Source of the DNA: Cutaneotrichosporon cavernicola
Taxonomy: Eukaryota > Basidiomycota > Tremellomycetes > Trichosporonales > Trichosporonaceae
Direction: 5' to 3'
NCBI RefSeq assembly: GCF_030864355.1
Contig: NC_083394.1
Span: forward strand, 2,108,001 to 2,172,000
DNA length: 64,000 nt
Shown here: positions 45,928-56,862 of the stretch, one piece after another
Position numbering within the stretch: the stretch's first letter is position 1
Layout of the letters: every line of letters begins with the position of its first letter
Position numbers and translations under genes: made by a program
The notes under the pieces: generated by a model
Seen by the model: only the letters and a program-made list of their open reading frames with translations
Told to the model about the DNA's origin: nothing
Database searches by the model: none

Positions 45928-47264
45928 ATGAACAACCCCGCGCCACCCATAGGAGCCCTCTCCCACCTCACCATGGCGGCGCCATACACCTATTACCCAC
46001 CCCGAATCCAAATCCGCCCGCCAATCAAGGCGAATGCGCCGTTCCGGGCGTCAGACCACCGACCGAAAGAGTACGATGGCAAGTTTCGCGTCGTCCTCGT
46101 GTCGTCCGACAGTCCCGCGAGCGCGGCAATGCCCAGCCTCGTGGGCTCGTTGTGTAGGGTACGTCTTGTTAAGGATTGAGGATATCTGACAACAGGACCC
46201 CTCCTTCGACCTGCAGGTTGTGGCCACTCTCTCATCGTTACGATACTACGATCAGCGAGCGCTCGACGACGCCGTAAAGGCCGCATGGGACATTCACGAT
46301 GATGGGGCTTTCGACTGGGGCGTGCGCCGATGGACAGACACGGACGAGGCAGAGGCGTGGAGCAGGCCCGGCGACCCGGTGCTGGCGTCCGAGCTAGCAC
46401 GCTGGGCCGACCTCGTAGTGATCGTGCCTTGCAGCGCCGATATGCTGGCCAAGACCGTCAACGGCTTCTCTGACAACCTCGGGGTATGTCTGGTTTCACG
46501 TACTATGTGGCTGACAGCAGCTCGCACTTCTTCGTTCACTCCCTTCCATTACACCCATCCTCCTCTGCCCAGCCATGACTCCCGAGATGCACGCCAATGC
46601 ATTCACACAGAAGCACACCATCACTGCCCGCGCGTCTGGATTCATCGTCCTCGGTCCACAGGGGACGAGCAAGAACGAACACCGCGGCGAGATGACGGAC
46701 TGGCGCGATATCGTGAATGCCATCCAGGACATGGCGGCGCTTCACCAGATGCGTCAGGCACAGGCCGCTGCGGAGCGTATCCGTGACCCATCCTCGGGCC
46801 CCGCTGTGTCGGGGTACCAGCCCACATACATGAGTGGCCCGGTGGTACGACATCCGACTCCCGACCCGATGACGTTAATGAGCGCGATCGGCAAGGCTGG
46901 AACCCCGGCGCGCGCGTTCGAGGAAGCGGAGACAGCCCAGGGGAAGTGGGAGGACGGGATGGTTGTGGACACGGTCTTGTCTTCGGACAAAGACGGGGAG
47001 AAGGACAAGGGCAAGACTGGCGGCGTGCAGGTCACGGGCAACTTCCAGACGTTCCGGCCTGGCTGGGGCGAGGTTCCGCCCATCGATCCTAACGGCTTCT
47101 TGTTCGCTGTCCCAGGGCTGGCGACGACGGAACCGGGCCGCATCAACCTCGGCCCGCGGGCCGAGGGCCTGACCAAGGTTCCGCACCAGTGCTCTGCGGC
47201 CGACCACTGGCGCTCATTGAGCGAGACAGGGTACTTTTCCAAGAAGTGGTGGATAGGACTCTGA
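45928..47264 (+). CDS. Hal3/PPCDC-like flavoprotein lacking decarboxylase residues
   Basis: Three exons (45928-46158, 46196-46483, 46521-47264) give 420 aa. The first ~230 residues follow the PPCDC/Hal3 fold: VVLVSSDSPASAAMPSLVG, GDPVLASELARWADLVVIVP, LAKTVNGFSDNLG, PILLCPAMTPEMH. In active phosphopantothenoylcysteine decarboxylase the second segment has a catalytic His (VLHIEL), the fourth has PAMN, and a later LACGD provides Cys. Here these are Ala-Ser, PAMT and LGPQG, so all three are absent. A ~190-aa C-terminal extension without a recognised family follows. Yeast Hal3/Vhs3 also bind and inhibit PP1 phosphatases, so a non-catalytic regulatory role is plausible. The family is clear; the function is inferred. 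Confidence 0.8.
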
Positions 47265-47694
47265 CACAAGCAACCCATTCGGATCGAAAGCGAACCCGTC
47301 GACGGTAGGTACCTTCATTGCGCCGAGCACGATGGTATCTCCATCTCGCATCGCGATGTCGCCAGAAGAAACTCCGGTGGGGATGTCCATCCTCATGTCG
47401 TCGATGCAGGTACTCGACCACGGCGGTGAAAGCAGGGACAAGCGCTGAGCATTGTATTCCTCTTTTTGTTTGTATTAGTAGTCTATGCATGTGCTTTACC
47501 ACTCTGCTGTTTGGATGACGATGGCGTGGGGCAGTTGGCAGCTGCTGCCCAAGTCTCAGGGCTAGGATGGATTGTTGGATTGCCTGGTGACGGCATGACG
47601 CGGCGAGGTGAAGGTGTAACTTCCCACAATCGCGCATTACGCATCTCAACATCCATCCATCTCTCCATCGTCTCACCACTCACAATCATTAACG
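47265..47694. other. Intergenic Hal3-like to GPC1
   Basis: 430 bp; C/A-rich leader (CATCCATCCATCTCTCC) before GPC1. No other feature is supported. Confidence 0.5.
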
Positions 47695-49562
47695 ATGCAA
47701 GAAACCGACTTTGACACCCCCCCTCGCTCCGCGACACCGACCGCTCCCCCCCTCTCCCGCTCCACATCCTCCCTAAGCGGCATCGCAAGCCTCGGCGTCG
47801 ACCGCGTCGGCGAGAACTGGTCCGAGGGCCTAGTTTTGCTCGGTACGTCCCCCTCACCCCTAATTCAAAGCTGACTTCAGACGTAATCGAGACCTTCTTC
47901 GGTACTCCTCCGGAATGAGCTGAACTGATCCAGACTCGCGCCTCGACCTCTGGGAACGGCGGCTCAAGCAATCGTCCCGCAAAATCAAGAGGCGTGCGGC
48001 CGAGCTCGTCCCAAAGGGCCTGCGTACACCCAAGGGGTCCATGGTCGTGCTTGATGATAGCGACGATAGCGGGAATCATATTCTCACGAAGCGCCATTTG
48101 CCGCATAAACATGATGTGGAGCGCGAACTGTCACGGTTCAAGGTCAAGGTTGCGGACAGAGTTAATCGTCTCTCGGCGAGCTGGGCTAGCGACTCGGTCG
48201 TCCGCACCCGCGAGAAGCTATGTGAGTCATCTTACCCTCCTTCATCGCTCTCCCCGCTCTTTCCCATCTCCCCCTTCCCCTCCCTCACCCCTCCCTCTCC
48301 GCTAACTCAGCCTTCGTCCTCGGCGTCTGCACCCTCGCCGGCACCTGCCTCCTCTGGGGCCTCTCGCCAACCTGGTTCCCCGTCGTGTACACCGTCCAAG
48401 CTATCATCTACCTTACATGGCGCGTGTACAGCTACAAGAAGCAACACTTCCACTACTTCCTCTTCGAGTGAGCTCCTTTTCGTTTCGTCGAGCTCACACA
48501 GCCTGTGCTACTTTGTCAACATCCTCGACATGACCTGGCTCTGGTTCTTCCCCTCCTCCACCGTCCTGTTCATCTGCTGCTACTGCCTCACCATGGGTGA
48601 GTTTTCGAGCTTGACTTCAACTGACAGCAGGCCCGCTCGCTAGCGCCATCATCACGTGGCGCAACTCGCTCGTTTTCCACTCCATCGACAAGGTCACCAG
48701 CCTGTTCATCCACATGTGAGCAGTTCTGTACTCGTGAGCTGACGCCAGTTACCCTCCATTAGTGTTTGGCATCATTCTGTAAGCTGTAACTGGGACAATG
48801 AGCTCACGCCAGATTCCGTTATCCCAATGCAGGTGAACGGTATCCCGGCATCGTACACGTTGACGACTACGGTTGGATCGAGCGCATCGCGCTGTCCGCC
48901 GTCCCGTACTGCCTGTGGCAGCTGACGTACTGGAAGGTGAGCCGACCTCTCGGTAGGATGAGCTGACAGGAGTTCATCTCCGTCGACCGCCACGAGAAGA
49001 TCGCCAGCGGTCAGCGCGAGAATTCGTTCCACTAGTGAGCTCTCATTGTATCGGTAGAGCTCACACAGCCTTCTGCATGACAAACACAACCCCATCGGTC
49101 GCGCGTTGCGCGGTATCCCAGAAGGGCACCGCGAGACGTGGTTCATCTTTGGGCAGCTGAGTGAGTTATCCTTGCGTCATCAGGCTCACACGAGTCTACT
49201 CGATCGTCTTCATGATCCCCGCCTCTGTGCTGTTCTTGCACAGCGAGATGGCGACCTATATCTGTCTTTCGGTGCTCTTCCTTGTAAGCACGTGGAACGG
49301 CGCGACGTTCTACGTCGAGGTGTTCGGGCGCAAGTTTGCGCGCGAGCTCGAGAAGCTCCGCAAGGAGATGGACGCGATGAGCGCGACATCCTCCAACAGC
49401 TCTGGCCGCACGCCGAGCAACCCGTCTACGCCGACCGCCGATGAGAACATGCCGGTTGAGGACCGCCTCGACGCGCTGGCCAACTCGCCCCTCATTCTCC
49501 CGGGCACCAACACCCCAGACGTACCCGAGATCCCGCCGCTCGACAGGCCCAAGGCCGAGTAA
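47695..49562 (+). CDS. GPC1: Glycerophosphocholine acyltransferase Gpc1
   Basis: Multi-span ER enzyme that acylates glycerophosphocholine to lyso-PC in phosphatidylcholine remodelling. Eleven exons (47695-47842, 47881-47901, 47934-48221, 48311-48467, 48502-48596, 48631-48715, 48749-48778, 48813-48936, 48970-49034, 49069-49160, 49195-49562) give 490 aa. Family segments are FHYFLFDLCYFVNILDM, WRNSLVFHSIDKVTSLFIH, LTYWKEFISVDR and the tail after LSVLFLVSTWNGA. About eight membrane spans fill residues 150-410; the ends are charged and cytosolic. Exon 2 is 21 nt and builds LLDVIETFFDSRLDLWERR; if its second intron is kept, translation stops soon after. All short introns are 32-38 nt. Confidence 0.92.
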
Positions 49563-50294
49563 CTTGATGCAAGTTCAGTACTTTGCACTTTCGCTCTTCC
49601 ATCTGCCAATTAACCCGCTATAGAGTATTTCTGGCCCTTACGTGATACATGTAGCTGTTTGCTCCACAATCAATTGGATCCAATAATGTACTGTAATTTT
49701 ACAAACTACGCCTCCTCCACCTCGCCTTCCCTAAGCCACTCGCGGAGCCTGAGTGGCAGGTCCTCCCTGTGCTCCATCAGCTTAACGGCGTTGCACCCGA
49801 TCTCGAGGCGGCCGGCGCAAGCAAGGAGTACCCGGTGCACCTTGACCTCAGCGACTGGATCCTTTGCGAGGCCGACGCATTCCAGATGGTGTAGGAGCGA
49901 CATTGGAACTCTAGAGGCGTGTGCCGCGCGATTCGGCTCGGCAACACAAGGCGACGAGTCGGCACCAGGAGGTTGTTCATCCGCTCGTTCTGTTTGCGGT
50001 GGACGCCGAGCTTCTCCTCATGGGCGAACAGCTTGGCTTGTTGACAGGCGAACTTGGCAGCATGAGGGGCTGCGGCCGCCTTCCACTCTTTTTATAACTA
50101 CTGGAGCAGTGGTTGAGCGGCTGAACGGCCGAAAGGAAGACGTTTGACGGAGTGAGTGACAGGCGACAGAGCTGAGGAGCCGAAGATGGGATGGGGAAAA
50201 TAACTGCGGTTATTCCAATCAATTGACAAACCGAGTCATCAAACCGGGGTTGCACAGTCTCGTAATCACATGATACTATACAAACGCCAAACGA
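49563..50294. other. Intergenic between convergent GPC1 and coiled-coil gene
   Basis: 732 bp. Two overlapping minus-strand frames exist: 49706-49903 with an ATG start (65 aa, MSLLHHLECVGLAKDP…) and 49777-49980. The continuous frame from about 50075 through 49915 reads AAKFACQQAKLFAHEEKLG…, which looks protein-like, but I cannot find a start codon or splice pattern that completes a gene. A small unrecognised gene here is possible. Confidence 0.3.
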
Positions 50295-52145
50295 CTATCG
50301 CCACGCCCCAACCTTGGTCGGTTGGCTCCTCAACGCGCCTTGAGGTTTCTTGGCGCTGCGCGCAAGCGACGCTGCCGTCCCAGCAGTGAGGCTCGACGAC
50401 TTGCGCTTGGTTTCTCCACTGGCGTTCGCGCGCTTGATCTCCCCACTTGCGTTCCCACGCTTACCGCCTTCGCCCAAGACGCCGCTGTGGTCCGAGCTCG
50501 AGCCAAAGCTCACGCTCCTCTTTCCGCCCACGCTGACCTTGCGGGGACTGGCGATCTCGGCGCTCCGCCGGTGCTGTCGATCCATGACGGCGCGGGCGAG
50601 GCTCGGTCGTTTCTTCATGTGCATTTTCGGTTTCTTGGGGGATACCACTGCCTGTTTCTTTAATGCGCCGGCGGCGTGTGGGGAGAGAGGCGAGGGTCGG
50701 GCAGGTGCGTGTTTCCGCGGCGTGACTGGGGCGGCTGGAAGGGTGGGGCAGGTGGCGGGTTTGGTAGTGAGGTGGATGGGATTGGGGTGGAGGGTGTGGT
50801 TGGCAGAAGATGCTTTGCCAGCTAAGGATGACGACGACGACGAGGCCGAGATGGTTCCGGAACGTGGTTTGGTGTCCAGTTCCAACGCCGCCAGAGCAGT
50901 AGCTGCCTCCTCGGCTTCGGCTGCAGCGCGCTCTTCTTTCGCTCGCGCCTCGGCAGCCCGCGCCTCAGCAACTTGCGCACGCTCAGCCTCCAACACCATT
51001 CGTTCTTCGTGGAGACGAACGCCCTCGTCGCGGAGCTGATGCCGCTCAGCATCCAGTACGCGTTTCTGCCTAACGAGTTCTTCGCGCAGGCGCGCATCCT
51101 CAAAGTCGGTAGTCGAGGGAACGGTAGCATGTACGCTGAGTTTGGCGACCTCGTCGGCAACCCGACGCGCCTCCTCCTCCCGTCCACGCACAATCGCAAT
51201 CTCAACCTCGAGGTCCTTGACGCGATCCCTAAGGTCCGCCTCGGCCTTCAGGCGCTCGCGCTCAGCCCTTGCCCGCTCAGCCAGTTCCGTCTCGTCCTCT
51301 GCCACCTGAATAACAGGAGAGGTGAGGTTTGCTCGTACGTCGCCGACGAGGGCGCGGAGCTTGGCGTCCGCAATGGCGGGGTGTGATGTCCATCCACGAT
51401 CGAAGAATTCTGTTGGGAGGACAACCCGAGATTCGCGTCCTTGAGACGCGGCGAGGGCTTCGTTCAGCCCGTTTGCGGTCGAAACACAGACGTGCCTAAA
51501 CGCCTCGGCCTCTTCTTGCAAACTGGTGCGCAAGTCCGAGAGGTCCCTCAACCCGGCCTCGAGGAGGGGAAGCGCACCTGGGGCGGGAGAGGACGCACCG
51601 CGCGCAACGGGGTTCAGGAGTTCGAATGTGGGTGGGGGCTTGGACAAGTGGTCGCGTAGTTTGTCCGTCTTGAGCTGGGAGCGTTTGGCTTCTTGAGCGG
51701 CTGCGAGGCGGATCCCCTCTATGGCTTTACGGGCGCGGGCCGTCTCGTCTCTCAGCGAGCGGCATCGTTCTTCCTCTTCTGCCAAATTGCGGGCAATGGA
51801 GCTTTCGCGAGCCTTGGAGGCGGAAATCTCGGATTCGAGGCGCGCACAGCGGGTCTCGAAGCGCTCAGAGGACTTGTATAGCCTGTCGCGCTCATATTCC
51901 GTGCTCCTTAAGCGGCCGTTCAGCTCCTCGATCTGAGAGAGGTTGGCCTGGTATCAGCGGGTGTTGGAGTGGAGGAGGGGACGCACAACAGACGAGCCAA
52001 GAAGCTCGGTGATCACATTCGCCACATGTACTTGCTCGCTGTCACTCAAGCGGTCAAGCTTGAGAGGCCGATTAGCATACCCATGTGCCAGAAGCTTGGC
52101 GTTGAGCGACGAGACGTGCCGCGTCTTCTTGTCGTCGTCGGGCAT
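50295..52145 (-). CDS. Coiled-coil protein, SSX2IP/Msd1-like
   Basis: Two exons (51987-52145, 50295-51947) give 603 aa. The N-terminus has LNAKLLAHGYANRPLKLD, then VANVITELLGSSVANLSQIEELN and a long heptad-rich coiled coil, the pattern of the afadin/alpha-actinin-binding (ADIP) domain of animal SSX2IP and S. pombe Msd1, which anchor microtubules at spindle poles. A second long, Ala/Glu/Arg-rich coiled coil (about residues 240-400) is followed by a basic Ser/Pro/Lys tail with a SPKKPKMHMKKRPS-type nuclear-localisation-like cluster. Similarity was judged by eye from pattern only. It could instead be an unrelated coiled-coil protein. Confidence 0.65.
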
Positions 52146-52583
52146 AGTGTGGTGAAACAAGTCAGTCTCGTGTTGGACTGTTTGTTTGTGTGATTCAAGA
52201 CGGGAGCAGAACGTCATTAATGGAAATGACCACGTGGGAAAGGGAGATTGGGTGGCGAAGGCGTCACCGTCTTTGGCCGAGTCGCCACTGTCCTCGCCAC
52301 TCATCTCCGTTCTTCGTCCACCAGCAAACTAAAAGACTTCACAGGCTTTAGAACTGTGGTCTTCGTGACTGTGATTGGGAGGGGACAAGTGCGGCAAAGG
52401 GAAAAGATGCAGATGCTCAGTGCAGTGCAGTGCATTGCAAAGAAGCCTTCGCGACAGCTTCCAGCGTTACCGATGCATCAGTGGCAATGACACGCCATGG
52501 ATTACGTAAAGCTCCACGACATCCCACTTGGGGCTTGACGTAGTGAGTGATCCAACTCTTCCAACCTCCCAATCCACACCACC
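52146..52583. other. Divergent coiled-coil / Herp-like promoter
   Basis: 438 bp. It contains a GTGCAGTGCAGTGCATTGC short repeat at about 52420-52438 and no coding frame of note. Confidence 0.5.
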
Positions 52584-54443
52584 ATGAATACCGACCCGCG
52601 AGACCCCACGCGCCCCGCGTCCCCTCCCCTACCATCTCCCCGCGCAGCTCAGGCAGACGGCCTACGACCGCGCTCTTTCCCTTCTAGCGCGACTCTCCGC
52701 GTCCACATCCAGACGCCGTTCGCCGACCAAGGACAGCACCACAACCACGCATGGGACGTGCCGCGGTCCATGACTGTCGCCGAGGCCAAGGATGCCATTG
52801 CGTCTGGGCTGGCGGGGTATGGGCGTTGGGAGCGGGATGGTCTGCGTCTAGTGTGGCGGGGACGGATCTTGCGCGACCAAGACGCGCTCGATACTGTGCT
52901 GACTGATGCTGCGCCGACGCTGCACCTCGTCGCGCGCCCTATTGTCCGCCGACCTACTCACATCACCCTCCCTCCTCCGACCCAGGCAACCCCAACGGAG
53001 ACGAAGACATCTTTGCCAACACGATCGTCGCCGGACACGGCTGCGCTGGCCGACTGCGTCCACTATCTTCTCTTCGCGACGCGGGAGCACCTCTGCGCCC
53101 TTATTGGAGCGGAGGCACTCGAATGGGCCAAGACGTACCCGGCCCCCACCGTGTCGCGTGATACGGCCAAGATGGCCGTCGTCTCCGTCATTCGGCCGTA
53201 TGCCGAGTCGGGCAGCTGGGTCGGTTGGGAGGCAGCGTTCGCCGCCGACGCGAGCGACTGGCCCGCCCTCGAGAACATGTGGAAGGCGCTTGGTCGGGAC
53301 ACTGTGACTGCTGAAATCCACACCCTCTGGAAGACGGGTACGGGCCGCGAGTTCGCCTCAGCCGGCGAGACAGCCGACGTCGAGCTCGACCGCACGATCT
53401 ACTCACTCCACCTTCCCCCGCTCGCCGACATGGTGCCAATCCAACTCATCCAGCTCCTGCAGTATCTGCGGGTCACCACGCTCCTTTCTCCCCTTTCCGC
53501 CGCTCTTTCAACCACACAATCGCCAGAGCCTGTCTCTATTCCGACACCGACAATCACGACAACTCCACCTCGGGGATTTTCCCTTACGGTGCGCCACACA
53601 CAGCGAAGGGTGATGCTGCGCGTGCGCTTCTCGTTCGCCCTAATGCAGCACCAGTTCTGGTCGGCGGCACGCCTAGCTACAATCATCTGGATGCTCACCA
53701 GGGGCATGGGATGGTCAGACCAGAGACTGTGGCTCCTCGCCGGCGCAGCGTTCGGATGGTGGTGCGTCGACGGCTATAACCAGTGGTCCGCCGAGACGCG
53801 TGAAGCGCGCGTTCGCGAGCGCCGCGCCCAGCGCCGCGCAGACGCTCAAGCGCGTCTCGCCGACCCCGAGGCCAACCGCGCGCATCTGGAGGCTGTGGCG
53901 CGGGGCGAGGCGCGCGATGAGCGCCCAGAGGAGAACCCTCTCGACCCAGCGATCATGGCCACTGAAACGGCCGAAACGGACGACGCGCGTGGCACTAGCG
54001 TGCAGCCACTTCACGCAGCCCTACCTCTCCTCCATCTTGACGCGGACGCCATCCAGCTCCGTCTCCCTGAGAATGAAAGCGGCAATACCCTCCGCAGGAC
54101 CCCCGACGCCAACCCCAGTGTCCTGGTCACACACGTCCTCCTACCTGTGTATTTGTGGTTCCTAACCCTCGTGCCGGCATTTGAGGCTCGGCGTGCGCGA
54201 GAAATCCGCGCTCGCGAGCGTACCATGCGTTCAGTCGTTGCGGAGATGAACGTCGTCGGAGACGAACCGGACGGGGAGTCACGCCCCCTCATGCTCCCAG
54301 ACGGCATCTCGCGCCACGCGCGCAAGTATTATGCCCGCGTGGCGGAGCGGACTGAGGGTATTGACTGGGATGAGGAGCGCGAGGCACAGCGCGCTATGGG
54401 TGTCCAGGATGAGGAGGCGCAGCCTGGTGTCGCGCTGTTGTAG
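52584..54443 (+). CDS. Ubiquitin-like-domain ER membrane protein, Herp/Usa1-like
   Basis: Single exon, 619 aa. An N-terminal ubiquitin-like fold (about residues 38-115: LRVHIQTPF…SMTVAEAKDAIASGL…LRLVWRGRILRDQDALD…LHLVARP) is followed by a mid region and two hydrophobic spans near residues 355-395 (ARLATIIWMLTRG…WLLAGAAFGWWCV) and 512-533 (VLVTHVLLPVYLWFLTLVPAF). Arg-rich cytosolic segments lie between and after. This order matches Herp/Usa1, scaffold of the Hrd1 ERAD ligase, and also resembles Dsc-complex ubiquitin-like proteins. The domain order is seen; assignment to ERAD is inferred. Confidence 0.7.
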   Translation: MNTDPRDPTRPASPPLPSPRAAQADGLRPRSFPSSATLRVHIQTPFADQGQHHNHAWDVPRSMTVAEAKDAIASGLAGYGRWERDGLRLVWRGRILRDQDALDTVLTDAAPTLHLVARPIVRRPTHITLPPPTQATPTETKTSLPTRSSPDTAALADCVHYLLFATREHLCALIGAEALEWAKTYPAPTVSRDTAKMAVVSVIRPYAESGSWVGWEAAFAADASDWPALENMWKALGRDTVTAEIHTLWKTGTGREFASAGETADVELDRTIYSLHLPPLADMVPIQLIQLLQYLRVTTLLSPLSAALSTTQSPEPVSIPTPTITTTPPRGFSLTVRHTQRRVMLRVRFSFALMQHQFWSAARLATIIWMLTRGMGWSDQRLWLLAGAAFGWWCVDGYNQWSAETREARVRERRAQRRADAQARLADPEANRAHLEAVARGEARDERPEENPLDPAIMATETAETDDARGTSVQPLHAALPLLHLDADAIQLRLPENESGNTLRRTPDANPSVLVTHVLLPVYLWFLTLVPAFEARRAREIRARERTMRSVVAEMNVVGDEPDGESRPLMLPDGISRHARKYYARVAERTEGIDWDEEREAQRAMGVQDEEAQPGVALL

Positions 54444-54814
54444 ATTCTAGAGTTGTAGTGTAGACTTTATCGAGTGGTTGTGCAATTGTGCCATGTTGAT
54501 GCAGTGTTTAAGCATGAACTGTGTCGCAGAGTCGATCCTGGATCTAGGTGTTGCCGGCTAGTTGCTAAGGGCACCCTCATCATTGCATAACTGTTATCAA
54601 CGCTCCTCTCCTCCTGTGTCTCTCGCAGCAACAAATAAACTCAATCCCACACCACGCACACGGCCAGCATACCAGTATACCGTAACACATCCATAAACTA
54701 CAAGGATACACTGCGCCAAGCGCATTTTAACAGAACAGATCCACAGATCCAATACCAGAGATCTAACCATCCCCGCCGCGCCATTCTCGCGTCCAGGCGA
54801 TCGTGGCTACCCAA
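54444..54814. other. Intergenic between convergent Herp-like and Ser-rich genes
   Basis: 371 bp, relatively AT-rich; probable 3'UTRs. No other feature is seen. Confidence 0.5.
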
Positions 54815-56173
54815 CTAGGCTTCAGACACGCTGCGCTGGAATGCCGGCCGCGCATTACTGGGGTAATGGGTGAGATCAAACCCGAGCGCAGCCTCAGTGT
54901 TCGAGTGCTGCAAATGCTCGTACTCGGTATCGTCGGTCGACAGGCGCAGAGAATTGTTCCGGCCCGTCTCCTCAAACACGTTGGGGTCGAGAGACGGCTT
55001 CATGTGTGTTGGCGAGGGAGAGCGTCCAGTGCGGGGGGTCTCGTCGCCTTCCTCCTCTTCGGGGATCTCGGGGACCTCGGGGACGGCGGGGACGGCGGCG
55101 ACGTGGTGCGACCCACCTGTCGAAGAAGAGGATGAGTCGGAGCGGCTGCGCGATGTTGCCGACCCGTTTGAACTGGTCGACGCGGAAGAGTTGGACCGGC
55201 GGAGCTTGGTGAAGAAGGTCTTGGCGCCTGATTTCATAACAGCGCCAAGGTCGACCGCTTGGGGAATTCTAAAGTCAGCCTCGTTATTGCATGGGAACAA
55301 GACGGGTGACAAGGCACGAGAATGGAGAATGCGAACCGGACCCAAGCGCCCGCCCCCACAGTCGCATCCCACGTCGGGTGGTATGCCCGACGCGTACTGC
55401 CTGTGCGCTCCATGCTGTACGCTCAAGGTTATGGAGCGCACAGACCATCACGTCGCCGAGACGGATTATATTTTGTCCGAAAATGTCTTGGATGAAGGGG
55501 AATGAGGAACGGGGCTCGCTTGTTGGCCTGTTGGCCTCCCTGAAGCCTCGGAAGCCTTGGAGACCCCTTGATGATGAGGATGTTTAGTAACTCACTGGTT
55601 CTTGGCAGCAAATTGACGTTGGTAAGCCTCCCACTCGTCGTCGGTCATGACGACGCGTTTGATTCCCTGTCCTTGTCCCTGTCCCCGACCCGGAGTTGAT
55701 CCCTGGGCATGGAGCATGGATTTGCGCGCCAGTACACCAAGTGAGATGGAATTACGGCGGCGCAGCTCTGGCGGGCGTTCGGGGAGGACACTGAAGCGGA
55801 TGGATGGCGATGCGGCCGACCGGGGAGTTTCGTCGCCAGCCAACGATTCGGGAATGGAGGGGCTGGATTCGGCGACCGAGTCTTGCGATACGCTTGGCGA
55901 GAGGGGCGGAACTGTCTCTGTCTCGGTCTCGGTCTCGGTCTCGTCTGTGGGCGAGTGGGCTGGGGTGGTGGATGTCGGTGTCGGTGTTTGCACTTGCTCC
56001 ACAATGACAGGAGATGGACGGGGGCAGCATAGTTCGCGTGGTGGAGCAGCGAGCCAACCGAATTGCCTGTTACCGGCTGCGTCTTTGGATGGTTGGACGA
56101 CCGAGGAGCATGGGCGCAGGATCGAGTGCGGGCACCGCGAGGGTGAGGTTGCTGTGGGGATGGCGACTGACAT
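54815..56173 (-). CDS. Unknown Ser/Thr-rich protein with DDEWEAYQRQF motif
   Basis: Two exons (55596-56173, 54815-55268) give 343 aa with a 327-nt intron. Composition is disordered: a Thr/Glu alternating run (TETETETE), many SP/TP sites and a GQGQGQGQ run. Ordered islands are PELRRRNSISLGVLARKS (a basic RRRNS phosphosite-like element), VVMTDDEWEAYQRQFAAKN at the splice junction, and VDLGAVMKSGAKTFFTKLRR. Those islands give confidence that both exons belong together. No family is recognised. A phosphorylated regulatory or scaffold protein is plausible but unproven. Confidence 0.65.
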
Positions 56174-56488
56174 TTCGGGTGAGGATGGGTAATGTAATGT
56201 GATGTTGATGCTACAGTATCAAGTGGAGGGATGTTAAAGAGGTGGAGGGGTGGGGCGTCGGTGGCGTTTGTGATTTGAGAGGTAATGATCACCAGCTAGT
56301 GCTAGTTGGAGCGGGGAGGGGGAGTGGGAGTGGAAGTCAGCTGGGGGTGGGGGATGGGGGAAGGTGGGCGTACTGGGCGTGGGCGTGGGAGTTTGTGTGA
56401 GAACTTGTAGGATGCCGGTAACTTGAATGAGATGGGCAGCCGATCAGAAGCAGCAACTTGCTCAACTTGGTGACTATGCAAGATGCAA

Positions 56489-56509
56489 GGGGGGGGGGGG
56501 GGGGGGGGG
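56489..56509. repeat. G21 homopolymer
   Basis: Uninterrupted run of 21 G on the + strand. Its true length may be uncertain because of sequencing slippage. Confidence 0.9.
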
Positions 56510-56776
56510 TCTCCGCACTGTGGGGGTGATTCATCACCCAATCACTCTTCCACTTTACAAAATGCAGGAACAAGAGTATCAGAATCTTGAGGGGTTTCAA
56601 GCAGGCTCCGTATCGGCGCCCGCAAAATCGAAATCTCACGGCCATCCTCCGCCCTCAGTATTCGGGTTTAAGGTGGCTTTTGAATTCTTGTCCGTTTTGG
56701 CATTTGTATATTTGGATATCTGTATATTTGAGCAAATTGAATAACAAGGTGAGGAACCTGTGCCTTTTTTAATTTT

Positions 56777-56862
56777 CCTTGGCTGATCAGCTACAGTAAA
56801 GAGCCGGCCCTTGGGTTTGGTGGGTAGCCCCTTGGCTCATCAGCCCATGTTAAAAGCCGACC
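56777..56862. repeat. Two imperfect copies of a 33-34-bp unit
   Basis: Both copies start CCTTGGCT, contain ATCAGC, and end AAAAGCCG- or AAGAGCCG-like; they are separated by 19 bp. Possibly remnants of a small element or a duplicated regulatory site. Confidence 0.5.
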
